Source: Myxococcus virescens
GTDB taxonomy: Bacteria; Myxococcota; Myxococcia; Myxococcales; Myxococcaceae
NCBI RefSeq assembly: GCF_900101905.1
Contig: NZ_FNAJ01000030.1
Location: forward strand, 1-46,884
DNA: 46,884 bases
Direction: 5' to 3'
Within the stretch, counting starts at the first letter, position 1. Each line of letters starts with the position of its first letter. The notes under the pieces were generated by a model. That model worked only from the letters and a program-made list of their open reading frames with translations, did no database searches and was not told the DNA's origin. The position numbers and the translations under genes were made by a program. Positions 17,861-25,627 of the stretch are shown here, in pieces.

Positions 17861-18439
17861 ATGACAAGGCTGTCGCGTAGCAAGCTGTGGACGGAGTTTC
17901 TTCAACGTCTCGCGTCGGAGATGGAGCCGCTGGCCCCCCTGCTTCACCAGGGGCGGCGGCTGGTATGGCGGCAAGGGGAGTGGCTGAATTGGGTGACGCT
18001 CTCGCGCCACTCCTGGCCGGACAGGCATTTCCCCGAAGCGCCGCCGGTGACGCGGATTTCGATGAACCGATTCATTTTTGAGCCCTCCGAAGCCATGCTC
18101 CGCCGGTTCGGCTTCAACGGTGTGGGGCTCCCCTTGGGGGAGCGACGTCTGCGCCTGGAGTGGACTGTCTACGGGGAGGAGTTGCTCGCCTTCGCGAGCT
18201 GGCTGCCGCTGCTGATTCGTGGCCGGCTGAATGCGACGGAGCCGATTCCGCTGCCCCCGCACCCGAGCCACGTCTTCAATGGGGGGCTGAGGAAGACAAG
18301 CTATGCATGGACGGCCACGGCGTGGGAGGCCTATGCGCGTTGGAAGCGAACGGATGCGAGCCTCCCATGCGTGGCGATTCCCGCCGACCGGGTGAAGCCG
18401 GCAAGGGCCCTGACGAGAACACTCCGTCTGCCCCACTGA
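17861..18439 (+). CDS. Hypothetical protein
   Basis: 192 residues, no family recognised. The sequence is Trp- and Arg-rich (KLWTEFLQRLASEMEPLAPL, WRQGEWLNWVTLSRHSWPDR, YAWTATAWEAYARWKR). No signal peptide or membrane segment is seen. The start is supported by GAGGTGGAG. It follows the primase by 49 bp and is followed by a stem-loop, so it is probably the last gene of the replication operon. Confidence 0.6.
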   Translation: MTRLSRSKLWTEFLQRLASEMEPLAPLLHQGRRLVWRQGEWLNWVTLSRHSWPDRHFPEAPPVTRISMNRFIFEPSEAMLRRFGFNGVGLPLGERRLRLEWTVYGEELLAFASWLPLLIRGRLNATEPIPLPPHPSHVFNGGLRKTSYAWTATAWEAYARWKRTDASLPCVAIPADRVKPARALTRTLRLPH

Positions 18440-18451
18440 AGCGCTCCTTGG

Positions 18452-18471
18452 CGCGGTCCCTGCGGACCGCG
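18452..18471 (+). terminator. Stem-loop after the replication operon
   Basis: Perfect 8-bp stem CGCGGTCC/GGACCGCG with a CTGC loop, 13 bases after a stop codon. It is followed by TCTGGGGGG, not by a T-run, so it is at best a weak or Rho-assisted terminator. Confidence 0.4.
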
Positions 18472-18570
18472 TCTGGGGGGCTGTGATGCGTGGTTGGGCG
18501 AGTGAGGACGTCCTTGTGGGAATGCGGCGGGCACCACGTGTCCCCGTGACTCCGCCCTCAAGCCTTTGTC

Positions 18571-18768
18571 ATGACGATGGATGCGCGAATGTCGAAGCAG
18601 GTTGAGGATGACGTCACGGTGGCTGAGCTGCCAATCCCCGTGCGGCAACGCCGCGAGGATGTAGTGGACGTGTTGTCCGAGGCACTCTGGGAGCTGTGGT
18701 TGCGTCGTCATGCACAGCGAAGCCAGCAGGCGCCTGCGTGGGGTGCGGAGGAGAGCGCGCATGGCTGA
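18571..18768 (+). CDS. Small hypothetical protein
   Basis: 65 residues with a plausible central helix (VRQRREDVVDVLSEALWELW). No family recognised and the ribosome site is weak. Its stop overlaps an ATG (ATGGCTGA, 18761) that is in frame with the DUF2924 gene, which may indicate coupling. It could also be a chance frame. Confidence 0.35.
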   Translation: MTMDARMSKQVEDDVTVAELPIPVRQRREDVVDVLSEALWELWLRRHAQRSQQAPAWGAEESAHG

Positions 18769-18859
18769 GCCGCGGACTCTCGACTTGTCTTCTTCTGGGG
18801 ACAGAGCGTCCATGGCCTTCGCCCGAGGGCGTGCTGCCCCGGACGAAGGAGACACCACC

Positions 18860-19438
18860 ATGGCGAAGAAGGGGATTGCACGGGCCGCGCGCAAGGAGCT
18901 GGCGGCCGTGCCAGCGCAACTGGCCGCCCTGGCCAGCATGTCGGTGCCGGATTTAGCGGCGAAGTACCTGGAGCTGTACGGCGAGCCCACGCGCAGCCGC
19001 AACCGGGACTACCTGAAGAAGCGCCTGGCCTTCCGGATTCAGGAGCTGGCCGAAGGGGGCCTCTCCACGCGCGCCGTCGCCCGCATCTCGGAGTTGGGCG
19101 ACAAGCTGCCCGAGCGCTGGCGGATGCGGCAGGTGGAGGAGGCGAAGCCCGCGACGCCGCAGCCTCCAGCCGCTGTGGACGGACGCGCAGCCGCTGTGGA
19201 TGGGCGAGCTGCTGCTGCGGACGGGCGCGACGCGCGCCTGCCGCCGCCGGGCACGGTGCTGACGCGCGTATTCAAGGGGACGCAGCACCGGGTGACGGTG
19301 CGCGAGGGCGGAATTGAATACGAGGGCCAGCTTCACCGCAGCCTCTCCAGTGTGGCCAAACTGATTACGGGCACGGCCTGGAATGGCTTCGCCTTCTTCG
19401 GCCTCAAGGACGGCAGCTCGAAGGCGGTGAAGTCATGA
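18860..19438 (+). CDS. DUF2924 protein, recombinase partner
   Basis: 192 residues. It matches the DUF2924 family: SVPDLAAKYLELYGEPTRSR near the start, NRDYLKKRLAFRIQELAEGG, and the C-terminal GTVLTRVFKGTQHRVTVREG with LHRSLSSVAKLITGTAWNGF. The middle holds a short tandem repeat (AAVDGRA, three times). DUF2924 genes commonly precede a large serine recombinase, as here. Their function is not known; they may help DNA recognition. I chose the ATG with AAGGAGAC upstream; in-frame starts at 18710 and 18761 are possible. Confidence 0.8.
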   Translation: MAKKGIARAARKELAAVPAQLAALASMSVPDLAAKYLELYGEPTRSRNRDYLKKRLAFRIQELAEGGLSTRAVARISELGDKLPERWRMRQVEEAKPATPQPPAAVDGRAAAVDGRAAAADGRDARLPPPGTVLTRVFKGTQHRVTVREGGIEYEGQLHRSLSSVAKLITGTAWNGFAFFGLKDGSSKAVKS

Positions 19439-19635
19439 ACGGCCCCGAATTCTTCCAAACGTACATGGGAAAGCGTTTCTTCGAGTCGACGATGCCGAAC
19501 CTTGTCCGCGAGCTGAAGCGCCTCAACGACAACGTGGAGCGACTGGTGACCGTGGCAGAGCAGCACGCCGGGCAGAAGCAGTCGTCGAGCGGCGAGCCGG
19601 TGCCGCCGACGACAGAGGGGGGGGAGACACCATGA
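19435..19635 (+). CDS. Small protein between DUF2924 and recombinase
   Basis: 66 residues, mostly helical with a likely coiled coil (MPNLVRELKRLNDNVERLV) and a disordered tail. ATGA overlaps join it to both the upstream DUF2924 stop and the downstream recombinase start, so it belongs to the cassette. It may be an accessory factor of the recombinase (inference from position). Confidence 0.65.
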   Translation: MNGPEFFQTYMGKRFFESTMPNLVRELKRLNDNVERLVTVAEQHAGQKQSSSGEPVPPTTEGGETP

Positions 19636-21179
19636 GGAAGAGCAAGCCAGCGCCCTCGGACGCGAAGCGCTGCGCCGTCTACACGCGCAAGTCTACGGCG
19701 GCGGGCCTGGAGATGGAGTTCAACTCGCTGGACGCCCAGCGCGAGTCCTGTGTCGCCTACGTGCAGCGCCAGCCCGGCTGGGTGTTGGTGGAGGAGAGCT
19801 ACGACGATGGTGGCTTCACCGGGGCCAACATGGAGCGGCCCGCCTTCCAGCGACTGCTGCAGGACGTGGACGCGGGCCGGGTGGACGTGGTGGTGGTGTA
19901 CAAGGTGGACCGCCTCTCCCGCAGCCTCCTCGACTTCGCGAAAGTCATGGAGCGCTTCAACGCGGCGGGGGCGTCCTTCGTCTCGGTGACGCAGAACTTC
20001 AGCACGGCGGACGCCATGGGGCGCCTGACGTTGAACATGCTGATGAGCTTCGCCGAGTTCGAGCGGGAGATGATTTCCGAGCGGACGAGGGACAAGGTGG
20101 CTGCTGCGCGACGCAAGGGGAAGTGGACGGGAGGCCGCGCGCCGCTGGGCTACGAGGTAAAGGACAAGCGCCTCGTGGTGAATGAGTACGAGGCAGTGGT
20201 GGTGCGGGAGGCGTTCGAGCTGTACCTCCAGCACCAGAAGGCCTCGGCGGTGGCACGCCTCCTCAACGAGACGGGGCGCAAGACGAAGCGGTACGAGGCC
20301 CAGAGTGGCGCCACGCGCGCGGCTCGGAAGTGGACGACGCAGGATGTGCTGCGCCTCTTGAGGAGTCCCCTGTACGCGGGCTTCGTGCCGTATGGCAACG
20401 AGATGCACCCGGGCGAGCATCCGCCCATTGTGGACAGGGCCACCTTCCACCGGGTGCAGGACATGCTGGAGGGCCCCGGTATTCAGTACCACGGGCGCAA
20501 CCCCGACTACGTGCTGCGAGGCCTGCTGCGCTGCGGCCTGTGCGGCGAGGCGATGACGCCCGGCTCCACGCGCAAGGGCGAGCGCGAGTACCGCTACTAC
20601 CGCTGCGTCACCCGGGACAAACAGGGGAAGGAGGGGTGCCGGGCCGCGCCACTTCCGGCAGCCGCCCTGGAGGACTTCGTCGTCACGCAGCTGCGGGAGG
20701 CTTCGGTAGGCGACGGCTTCGCTGCCCAGGTGCATGCCCGCCTCACGGCGCGGCTGGAGGAGAAGCACCAGGCACTGCGCGCCGAGCGCGCGCAGTTGCC
20801 GAGGGACTTGGCCAAGCGTGCTGGGGAGTCGAGGAAGTGGGTGGACTCCCTCTCGAAGCTGGACGGCCCAGCCCGGCGCCTCGTCGAGGAGAAGCTGACG
20901 GCCGCGGAAGAGGAGGTCGCCGGCATGCGGAAGCGGCTGGCGGAGGTGGAGCGCGCCCTAGACGCCATTGAGGGGGAGAAGGTGGAGGCGGAGTGGGTGG
21001 CCCAGGCCCTGGCGGACTTTGACGCGGTGTGGGATGCCCTCACTGCCACCAACCGGGGACGCCTGCTGCGGGCCCTCGTTGGCCGGGTGGTGGTGAACGA
21101 CGCGACGGGGCAGGTCGACGTGCATATGGCCCACGCTGGTGGGGCCGCCCCGACTGGGCGCGAGGAGGTGGCGGCGTGA
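19632..21179 (+). CDS. Large serine recombinase
   Basis: 515 residues. The resolvase catalytic domain (1-150) shows AVYTRKST with the nucleophile Ser, SLDAQRESC, VYKVDRLSR and MLMSFAEFEREMISERTRDK. Next are the recombinase domain (GGRAPLGYEVKDKRLVV, then the VARLLNETG region) and a zinc ribbon (LRCGLCGEAM, YRCVTRDKQGKEGC). A long coiled coil (about 375-440) follows. These enzymes integrate and excise phages and elements without host factors. Together with the tyrosine recombinase at 2966 the element has two unrelated integrases, one of which may be inherited from another element. Confidence 0.93.
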   Translation: MRKSKPAPSDAKRCAVYTRKSTAAGLEMEFNSLDAQRESCVAYVQRQPGWVLVEESYDDGGFTGANMERPAFQRLLQDVDAGRVDVVVVYKVDRLSRSLLDFAKVMERFNAAGASFVSVTQNFSTADAMGRLTLNMLMSFAEFEREMISERTRDKVAAARRKGKWTGGRAPLGYEVKDKRLVVNEYEAVVVREAFELYLQHQKASAVARLLNETGRKTKRYEAQSGATRAARKWTTQDVLRLLRSPLYAGFVPYGNEMHPGEHPPIVDRATFHRVQDMLEGPGIQYHGRNPDYVLRGLLRCGLCGEAMTPGSTRKGEREYRYYRCVTRDKQGKEGCRAAPLPAAALEDFVVTQLREASVGDGFAAQVHARLTARLEEKHQALRAERAQLPRDLAKRAGESRKWVDSLSKLDGPARRLVEEKLTAAEEEVAGMRKRLAEVERALDAIEGEKVEAEWVAQALADFDAVWDALTATNRGRLLRALVGRVVVNDATGQVDVHMAHAGGAAPTGREEVAA

Positions 21180-21601
21180 GCGCGAGCCCCGCGTCTCATC
21201 CGGCGGAGGCCGGCCTCGTCAGCGCGCACTTCCACCGCGTGCGTCGCGCGAAGGTGGTGCGCCTCCGAGGGGGATCGCCACCCCCGCCGCGAGAGGTGGC
21301 GCGACGGCCAGCACACGTCGCGCGAATGCTGGCCCTGGCGCACCATGTGGAGTCCGCCATCGGGCGAGGGTTGGTCGCGAGCGCAGCGGACGTCGCACGT
21401 CAACTGGGCTTTACCCGCGCGCGTGTGACGCACCTGCTGGACTTGCTGCTGCTGGCTCCGGACATCCAGGAGGAGGTGCTGTTTCTCGAGGCCGTCGATG
21501 GGGCGGAGCCGCTCAGTGAGAGGGGCCTCCGGGCCGTTGCGCACGCGGGGACATGGAAGGCGCAGCGCGAACGCTGGCGCGAGGTGAAGGCTTCATTTTG
21601 A
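21176..21601 (+). CDS. HTH protein of the recombinase cassette
   Basis: About 141 residues, starting at a GTG that overlaps the recombinase stop (GTGA). A helix-turn-helix is visible in LVASAADVARQLGFTRARVT, followed by HLLDLLLLAPDIQEEVLF and a basic tail. Proteins of this type often follow DUF2924-linked serine recombinases. The role may be regulation or directionality of recombination (inference). Confidence 0.7.
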   Translation: MSASPASHPAEAGLVSAHFHRVRRAKVVRLRGGSPPPPREVARRPAHVARMLALAHHVESAIGRGLVASAADVARQLGFTRARVTHLLDLLLLAPDIQEEVLFLEAVDGAEPLSERGLRAVAHAGTWKAQRERWREVKASF

Positions 21602-21713
21602 GGCGGAAGTCGGAATTGTCGGACTTCTTGATGTAGCGTGAGTGCAAGAGGCTGTCAGTCGTGTTGGCGAATACGCGGGCCATGCAGTCCGCGAGGAAAG
21701 TGAGTGTCAGTGC

Positions 21714-22214
21714 ATGCAGAACGACATGAAGAGCATCATCCAGGCGGCGGTGGCGGAAGCGGTGGAGAAGGCCATGGGCCGGCAGATGGAGTTGCTGGAG
21801 AAGGTTGCTCAGTTCCTGGGCATTGAGCCCGGCTCGGCTCGTGCGGCGTCCGCGCCGAAGCGCACCCCCGCGTCGGCGCCCGCGCCGAAGCGCCCGTCCT
21901 CAGTGCCCGTGCGGAAGTATGTGAGGCCGGAGGTTGCGCCGAAGCCCACGCGGGCCGGGCCTTCGCCCCAGAAGAGCCGCGTGCGGGCGCGCGCGCGTGC
22001 CGCAGGCCGCACGGCGACGGCCGCCGCCCCCAGCCCCAGCGCAGAGGCGTCCGCCTCCTTCAAGGAGGGGCAGGAGGTAAGCTACAAGCAAGGACGGGGC
22101 ACCTTCCCCGCCAAGGTGAAGGCCGTCAACGAGGAGGCGAAGACGGTGACGGTGGAGCGTGTCGGCGACGGCAAAGAGGTGGTGCGTCCCTTCGACAAGG
22201 TGACGCCAGCCTGA
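21714..22214 (+). CDS. Hypothetical protein: helix, Ala/Pro/Arg linker, KOW/Tudor-like C-terminus
   Basis: 166 residues. The N-terminus (SIIQAAVAEAVEKAMGRQME) is an amphipathic helix. The middle is a histone-H1-like basic linker rich in Pro, Ala, Lys and Arg. The C-terminal 50 residues (FKEGQEVSYKQGRGTFPAKV and TVTVERVGDGKEVV) look like a small beta-barrel of the KOW/Tudor type. It could bind nucleic acid. The start is uncertain (21714 or 21726). A strong stem-loop follows. Confidence 0.6.
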   Translation: MQNDMKSIIQAAVAEAVEKAMGRQMELLEKVAQFLGIEPGSARAASAPKRTPASAPAPKRPSSVPVRKYVRPEVAPKPTRAGPSPQKSRVRARARAAGRTATAAAPSPSAEASASFKEGQEVSYKQGRGTFPAKVKAVNEEAKTVTVERVGDGKEVVRPFDKVTPA

Positions 22215-22227
22215 GTCTGGGCCGCGA

Positions 22228-22249
22228 AGCGCCCTCTCCGGAGGGCGCT
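22228..22249. terminator. Bidirectional stem-loop between convergent genes
   Basis: Perfect 9-bp stem AGCGCCCTC/GAGGGCGCT with loop TCCG, placed in the 49 bp between the plus-strand KOW-like gene and the end of the minus-strand DUSAM gene. No long T-run follows on either side. Confidence 0.55.
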
Positions 22250-22263
22250 CCTGCGGCTCGTCG

Positions 22264-22644
22264 CTACGGCTCGTCGGCCATGGCGTCGAGCTGCCCCTGG
22301 GCGATGGCGCGGTAGTGGGGCACGACTTCCACGTCGAGCACGTTCCGCGTCTCCTGGCGGGCGCTGCCGAAGTCCCCCTCGTCCTTGTGCTGGTACATCC
22401 GGTGCAACGCGTCCATGAGCCGGCGAGTGCCCTCGCGGATGCGCCGAGACTCCTCTTGCAACAGGCCCAGCGCCCCCTCTTCCGTGGCGAGCGCGCTCTC
22501 GGCTTCGCTGTCGCTGATGCCCACTTCGACGGCCGTGCGCTTCAGCAGCGCCTTCTCCTTCCGCGTGAGGGCCAGTCGCTCTCCTTCGGTGAAGACACGA
22601 CGTGCCAATGCGCGAATCGGCCCCCAGTCAATGGTTTTATTCAT
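22264..22644 (-). CDS. DUSAM-type myxobacterial protein
   Basis: 126 residues, all helical: IDWGPIRALARRVFTEGERL, ALLKRTAVEVGISDSEAESA, RIREGTRRLMDALHRMYQH and NVLDVEVVPHYRAIAQGQL. This pattern matches the DUSAM domain family, found in many copies in Myxococcus-type genomes and of unknown function. The ATG at 22644 is preceded by AAGGAAAT, so I take it rather than the longer frame. Its 5' leader carries a 12-bp inverted repeat. Confidence 0.75.
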   Translation of the reverse strand: MNKTIDWGPIRALARRVFTEGERLALTRKEKALLKRTAVEVGISDSEAESALATEEGALGLLQEESRRIREGTRRLMDALHRMYQHKDEGDFGSARQETRNVLDVEVVPHYRAIAQGQLDAMADEP

Positions 22645-22665
22645 GGGTAAAATTTCCTTTACGAG

Positions 22666-22696
22666 CAGCCAGGGCTTGCAGGTGAAGCCCTGGCTG
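22666..22696 (-). promoter_or_regulatory. Leader stem-loop upstream of the DUSAM gene
   Basis: Perfect 12-bp inverted repeat CAGCCAGGGCTT/AAGCCCTGGCTG with a 7-base loop, 21 bases upstream of the start codon and just before the ribosome site. It may be an operator or an RNA leader structure; the sequence does not decide. Confidence 0.5.
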
Positions 22697-22897
22697 GGGC
22701 GCCTTGCACCCAAGAGAGACGCTCATGGGGCTGCGCCCTGTCCGCTACGAGTGCCAGAGGGCTTCACAGGAAAGTAAGGCCATGTTAATTCGAGGGTCAA
22801 GTTAACTAGACCTTGCGTGCCCCCAGAGAGTTGCCCGGGGATGGCGAGCCTCGTTGCCCGTGGAGCCAAGCCCCTTCTTTCAGGAGGATTCACAGCC

Positions 22898-24064
22898 ATG
22901 ACGAAGCGTTCGGAAGATGAAGTGACGACGGAGGAGTTACCGCCCAGCCTCCCCAGTCTGTCTGCGCGCGGTACGTCGCACGTCCACTTCGAGGTGGAGG
23001 GCGTGCGGTTCGAAGGTGTGAGGGAGTTGGAAGTGCGGCCGAATGGAGAGCGGCTCCTGGAGGTGGAGCGGCGCGTGGCGGATGGTGCGCTGTCAGGCCC
23101 CTGTCTGGTTCGCCAGCTCACCAGCCCAGTCACGTACATTCAGCGGCAGAGGATGTACGAAGAGGTGCAGTTGGCCTTCCGCCTCAACCACCCCAACATC
23201 GCTCAAATATTCCATGTGCGGGCGGATGACGAGGAAGACGCCGCCTATGCCGTCATGGAGTACGTGGGTGGGCCCTCGCTGGAGACGCTGGTGTGCGCGG
23301 CGCTGGTGAGAGGGCAGCCCCTCTCGGAGGAGTTTGGCTTGTATGTGGGCGCGGAGGTGGCGGACGCGCTGCACTACGCGCACACGCTGACGTCGGAGAA
23401 GGGGGTGCCCCTGGGCATCATCCACCGCGACGTGAATCCCCGGCACATCGCCTTGGGCCTCCATGGGGAGGTGAAGGTGCTGGACTTCGGCGCGGCGTAC
23501 TCGCTGCTGGTGGGGCGTGAAGAATCTCCGGAGCTGCTGCTCCGGGGCGACGTGGCCTACGCCTCTCCGGAGTACCTGCGCAAGGAGGGGCTGACGCCGC
23601 GCTCCGACGTCTTCAGCTTGGGGGTGTTGCTGGTGGAAGTCCTCACGGGCAAACACCTCTTCGAGGTGCACGATGTCCCGGTGGTGGTGGCGAAGGAGAC
23701 TCGGTTCCGCCCGGAGGTGCAGCCCTCACTGCCGCTGCAGCAGATGCAGTCCCTCATGGAGACATTCACTCCGGACGTCGTCGAGAATGCGGTGGGCCAC
23801 CTCGCGCAGGACATCAAGGCGGTGCTGCACACCGCGCTGCGCCTCAACCCCGAGGAGCGCTTCGCGACGGCGGCGGACATGAGGGATTCGCTGCGTGGTG
23901 TCGCCCAGCTCCGCAAGCCTTATGGGCGCGCGGAGGCCGCCAAGGAGGCGGCCCGTGTCGTGTCCGAGGGCGGGGTGCTGAGGGACTTGGTGGAATTCGG
24001 TGAGGGAGGCCTCTACCCCGAGGGGCTGGAGAAGCACGAGTTGGATGCACTGAGGAAAGCGTAG
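22898..24064 (+). CDS. Ser/Thr kinase-like protein, probably a pseudokinase
   Basis: 388 residues with a kinase fold. Visible are YEEVQLAFRLNHPNI (helix C Glu), YAVMEYVGGPSLETLV, HRDVNPRHIAL, VKVLDFGAAY and SDVFSLGVLLVEVLTG. Key positions deviate: no GxGxxG loop, the ATP-binding Lys appears replaced (CLVRQL), and in the catalytic loop both the Lys (HRD+2 is Asn) and the Mg-binding Asn (HRD+5 is His) are missing. It may therefore act as a scaffold. No membrane segment. CAGGAGGAT precedes the start. The gene is followed at 7 bp by a small gene and a terminator. Confidence 0.8.
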   Translation: MTKRSEDEVTTEELPPSLPSLSARGTSHVHFEVEGVRFEGVRELEVRPNGERLLEVERRVADGALSGPCLVRQLTSPVTYIQRQRMYEEVQLAFRLNHPNIAQIFHVRADDEEDAAYAVMEYVGGPSLETLVCAALVRGQPLSEEFGLYVGAEVADALHYAHTLTSEKGVPLGIIHRDVNPRHIALGLHGEVKVLDFGAAYSLLVGREESPELLLRGDVAYASPEYLRKEGLTPRSDVFSLGVLLVEVLTGKHLFEVHDVPVVVAKETRFRPEVQPSLPLQQMQSLMETFTPDVVENAVGHLAQDIKAVLHTALRLNPEERFATAADMRDSLRGVAQLRKPYGRAEAAKEAARVVSEGGVLRDLVEFGEGGLYPEGLEKHELDALRKA

Positions 24065-24071
24065 GCCGTCG

Positions 24072-24455
24072 ATGCTCTGCTTTCGTGTAGTCCGCAATGG
24101 CGGGCACCTCACCACCGCGGGGGTGCCGGACTTCGGCGTCCTTCACACCATCCTGTCGTGGGTGCGCCGCCCCGACGACGAGTCCAACGCCACCCCTGAG
24201 TTGACACTCCATGTGGGCGGCTCCGTGGGAAAGGAGTACCGCGAGCACCTGACGTGGTGTGACGTCCACATTCGCGCGGGCGACGTCCTCATGGTGGAGG
24301 TGCGTGAGGACTTGGAGGCAGAGGCCCCGAAGGAGCGCCACCTCGACACGGAGGCAGGTCTGGACGAGGTTTCCCGCCTTCGGTTGCAGAAGACTCGCCT
24401 GGAGAGGCTTCTTGCCGAGGTGAATGAGGAGCTCCGGGAGTGCGGCTCGGCGTAG
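24072..24455 (+). CDS. Hypothetical protein, operon partner of the kinase-like gene
   Basis: 127 residues, family not recognised. The N-terminal 85 residues are mixed strand and helix (MLCFRVVRNGGHLTTAG, LHTILSWVRRPDD, CDVHIRAGDVLMVEVRED). The C-terminal part (LRLQKTRLERLLAEVNEELR) is a likely coiled coil. It lies 7 bp downstream of the kinase-like gene and before a terminator, so the two probably work together. Confidence 0.6.
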   Translation: MLCFRVVRNGGHLTTAGVPDFGVLHTILSWVRRPDDESNATPELTLHVGGSVGKEYREHLTWCDVHIRAGDVLMVEVREDLEAEAPKERHLDTEAGLDEVSRLRLQKTRLERLLAEVNEELRECGSA

Positions 24456-24461
24456 CGGGGA

Positions 24462-24490
24462 GCCTCCTCCTTCGTATGGGGAGGCGTTTT
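24462..24490 (+). terminator. Rho-independent terminator
   Basis: Stem GCCTCC/GGAGGC followed by GTTTTG, six bases after the stop of the two-gene kinase-like operon. Confidence 0.65.
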
Positions 24491-24656
24491 GTCGTCGCTG
24501 CGGCCTGCGCGGGCCGGGGACTCGAGCTCCGGTGCAGGGCCCCGCAGCATGGGGCTCTGCCCGCCTGGCCTGCTCCCCGCTCGGAGACGCCGGAGCGCCG
24601 GCCCCAAGCAGTCTGGAGTCGGGGGGGAGGAGGGCGCCCCGCCCCAGGGAGATGCT

Positions 24657-25004
24657 TTAGCGGGCCAGCTCGGTGGCGACGTGGACGAGGGCGTCCAACT
24701 TCCCCTCGTCGAGCTTCCGTGCGACGAAGATGAGCCGGCGCAAGTTGGTGTCGTCCTCCGGCCGAGCCCGTGCCCCGCTGCCCGAGGATTCGGTGAGGCC
24801 CATCAAGTCCTCCGGGGAGACCATCAACTCGATGCACAGCTTCTTCATCGTCTCGACGCTGGGAATCATATGCCCGCGTTCGATTCTGCTGTAGACGACA
24901 GAGTTCAGCCCCACGCGGTCCGCGACTTGGACTTGCGTCAGACTCATCTGCTCCCGAGCGAGGCGGACGATGGCGCCCAGGTGCGCTGCAAGCTGTTGGT
25001 TCAT
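24657..25004 (-). CDS. XRE-family HTH repressor 1
   Basis: 115 residues. The HTH_3/Cro-C1 domain occupies residues 5-65: LGAIVRLAREQMSLTQVQVA, then GLNSVVYSRIERGHMIPSVE with the recognition helix. The C-terminal 45 residues are helical. Just upstream are TTGACA and TATACT (25041-25016), so the gene may regulate itself. The related repressor 2 lies upstream on the same strand, and both are divergent from the transmembrane kinase. Confidence 0.85.
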   Translation of the reverse strand: MNQQLAAHLGAIVRLAREQMSLTQVQVADRVGLNSVVYSRIERGHMIPSVETMKKLCIELMVSPEDLMGLTESSGSGARARPEDDTNLRRLIFVARKLDEGKLDALVHVATELAR

Positions 25005-25015
25005 AGGTGTAAGGG

Positions 25016-25041
25016 AGTATACCTGAGTTGCGAGCTGTCAA
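25016..25041 (-). promoter_or_regulatory. Promoter-like site of repressor 1
   Basis: On the minus strand TTGACA is followed, 14 bases on, by TATACT, which is 11 bases from the ATG. The spacing is shorter than the usual 17, so this may instead be an operator. AGGTATA is shared with the site upstream of repressor 2. Confidence 0.35.
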
Positions 25042-25056
25042 GAGAGTACGATTCCA

Positions 25057-25431
25057 TCAACGCACGCCCGGCAGGAGTCGGATGAGGGCGAGCGCCTGGT
25101 GTGCGTCCAGCTGGCGCACGCGGCGCAGCAGGGCCTCCTTGGCGGCAGCGACGACGTCCGGTGGCAGTGAGGTTGGGTAGTCCAGTACCTCGTTGGGCGT
25201 AGTGCGGAGGGCGGCGCACAGACGGTACAGCGTCGGGAGGCTGGGGAGCACTCGGCCGCGCTCCATCCGGCTGTAGACGACGGGGGAGATGTTGATGAGG
25301 TGGGCCACCTCTGTCTGCTTCAGGCCTGCCCGAAGGCGGGCCGCGCGCAGGGTGCCGCCGACGATGCCAGGCAAAGGACGGGAGGACTCCTTTGGAGGGG
25401 CGAAGCCACGGGCGTCAGGGTGGATGTACAT
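25057..25431 (-). CDS. XRE-family HTH repressor 2
   Basis: 124 residues. HTH_3 domain at about 28-85: TLRAARLRAGLKQTEVAHLI and NISPVVYSRMERGRVLPSLP. The C-terminal part (DVVAAAKEALLRRVRQLDAH) is helical. It shares VVYSR.ERG..-PS with repressor 1, so the two may be paralogues. The start could be ATG 25431 or TTG 25440. The site at 25440-25458 probably controls it and the divergent kinase gene. Confidence 0.82.
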   Translation of the reverse strand: MYIHPDARGFAPPKESSRPLPGIVGGTLRAARLRAGLKQTEVAHLINISPVVYSRMERGRVLPSLPTLYRLCAALRTTPNEVLDYPTSLPPDVVAAAKEALLRRVRQLDAHQALALIRLLPGVR

Positions 25432-25439
25432 TCCAAGCA

Positions 25440-25458
25440 AGCTATACCTAAAAGTCTA
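25440..25458. promoter_or_regulatory. Candidate operator between repressor 2 and kinase
   Basis: AGCTATACCTAAAAGTCTA lies directly upstream of repressor 2. A very similar element (AGCTATACCTATTGGTCTA) occurs at 28636-28654, and AGTATACCT occurs before repressor 1. Recurrence next to both XRE genes suggests their binding site (inference). Confidence 0.4.
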
Positions 25459-25627
25459 ATCGACTTCACCAATTGGCTTGGCGCCTCTGTGGCTGGTGTT
25501 GGGAGGTGGGGGAAGACTTCGCGCGATTTCCCCGGGCTTCTGGTACCGTGCTCCGGCGTCGGGGAGGGAGCTGCATGCGCGCGGCCGCAGTCCTGCTGTC
25601 CTACACAATCTCCAGGAGGACGTCGCC

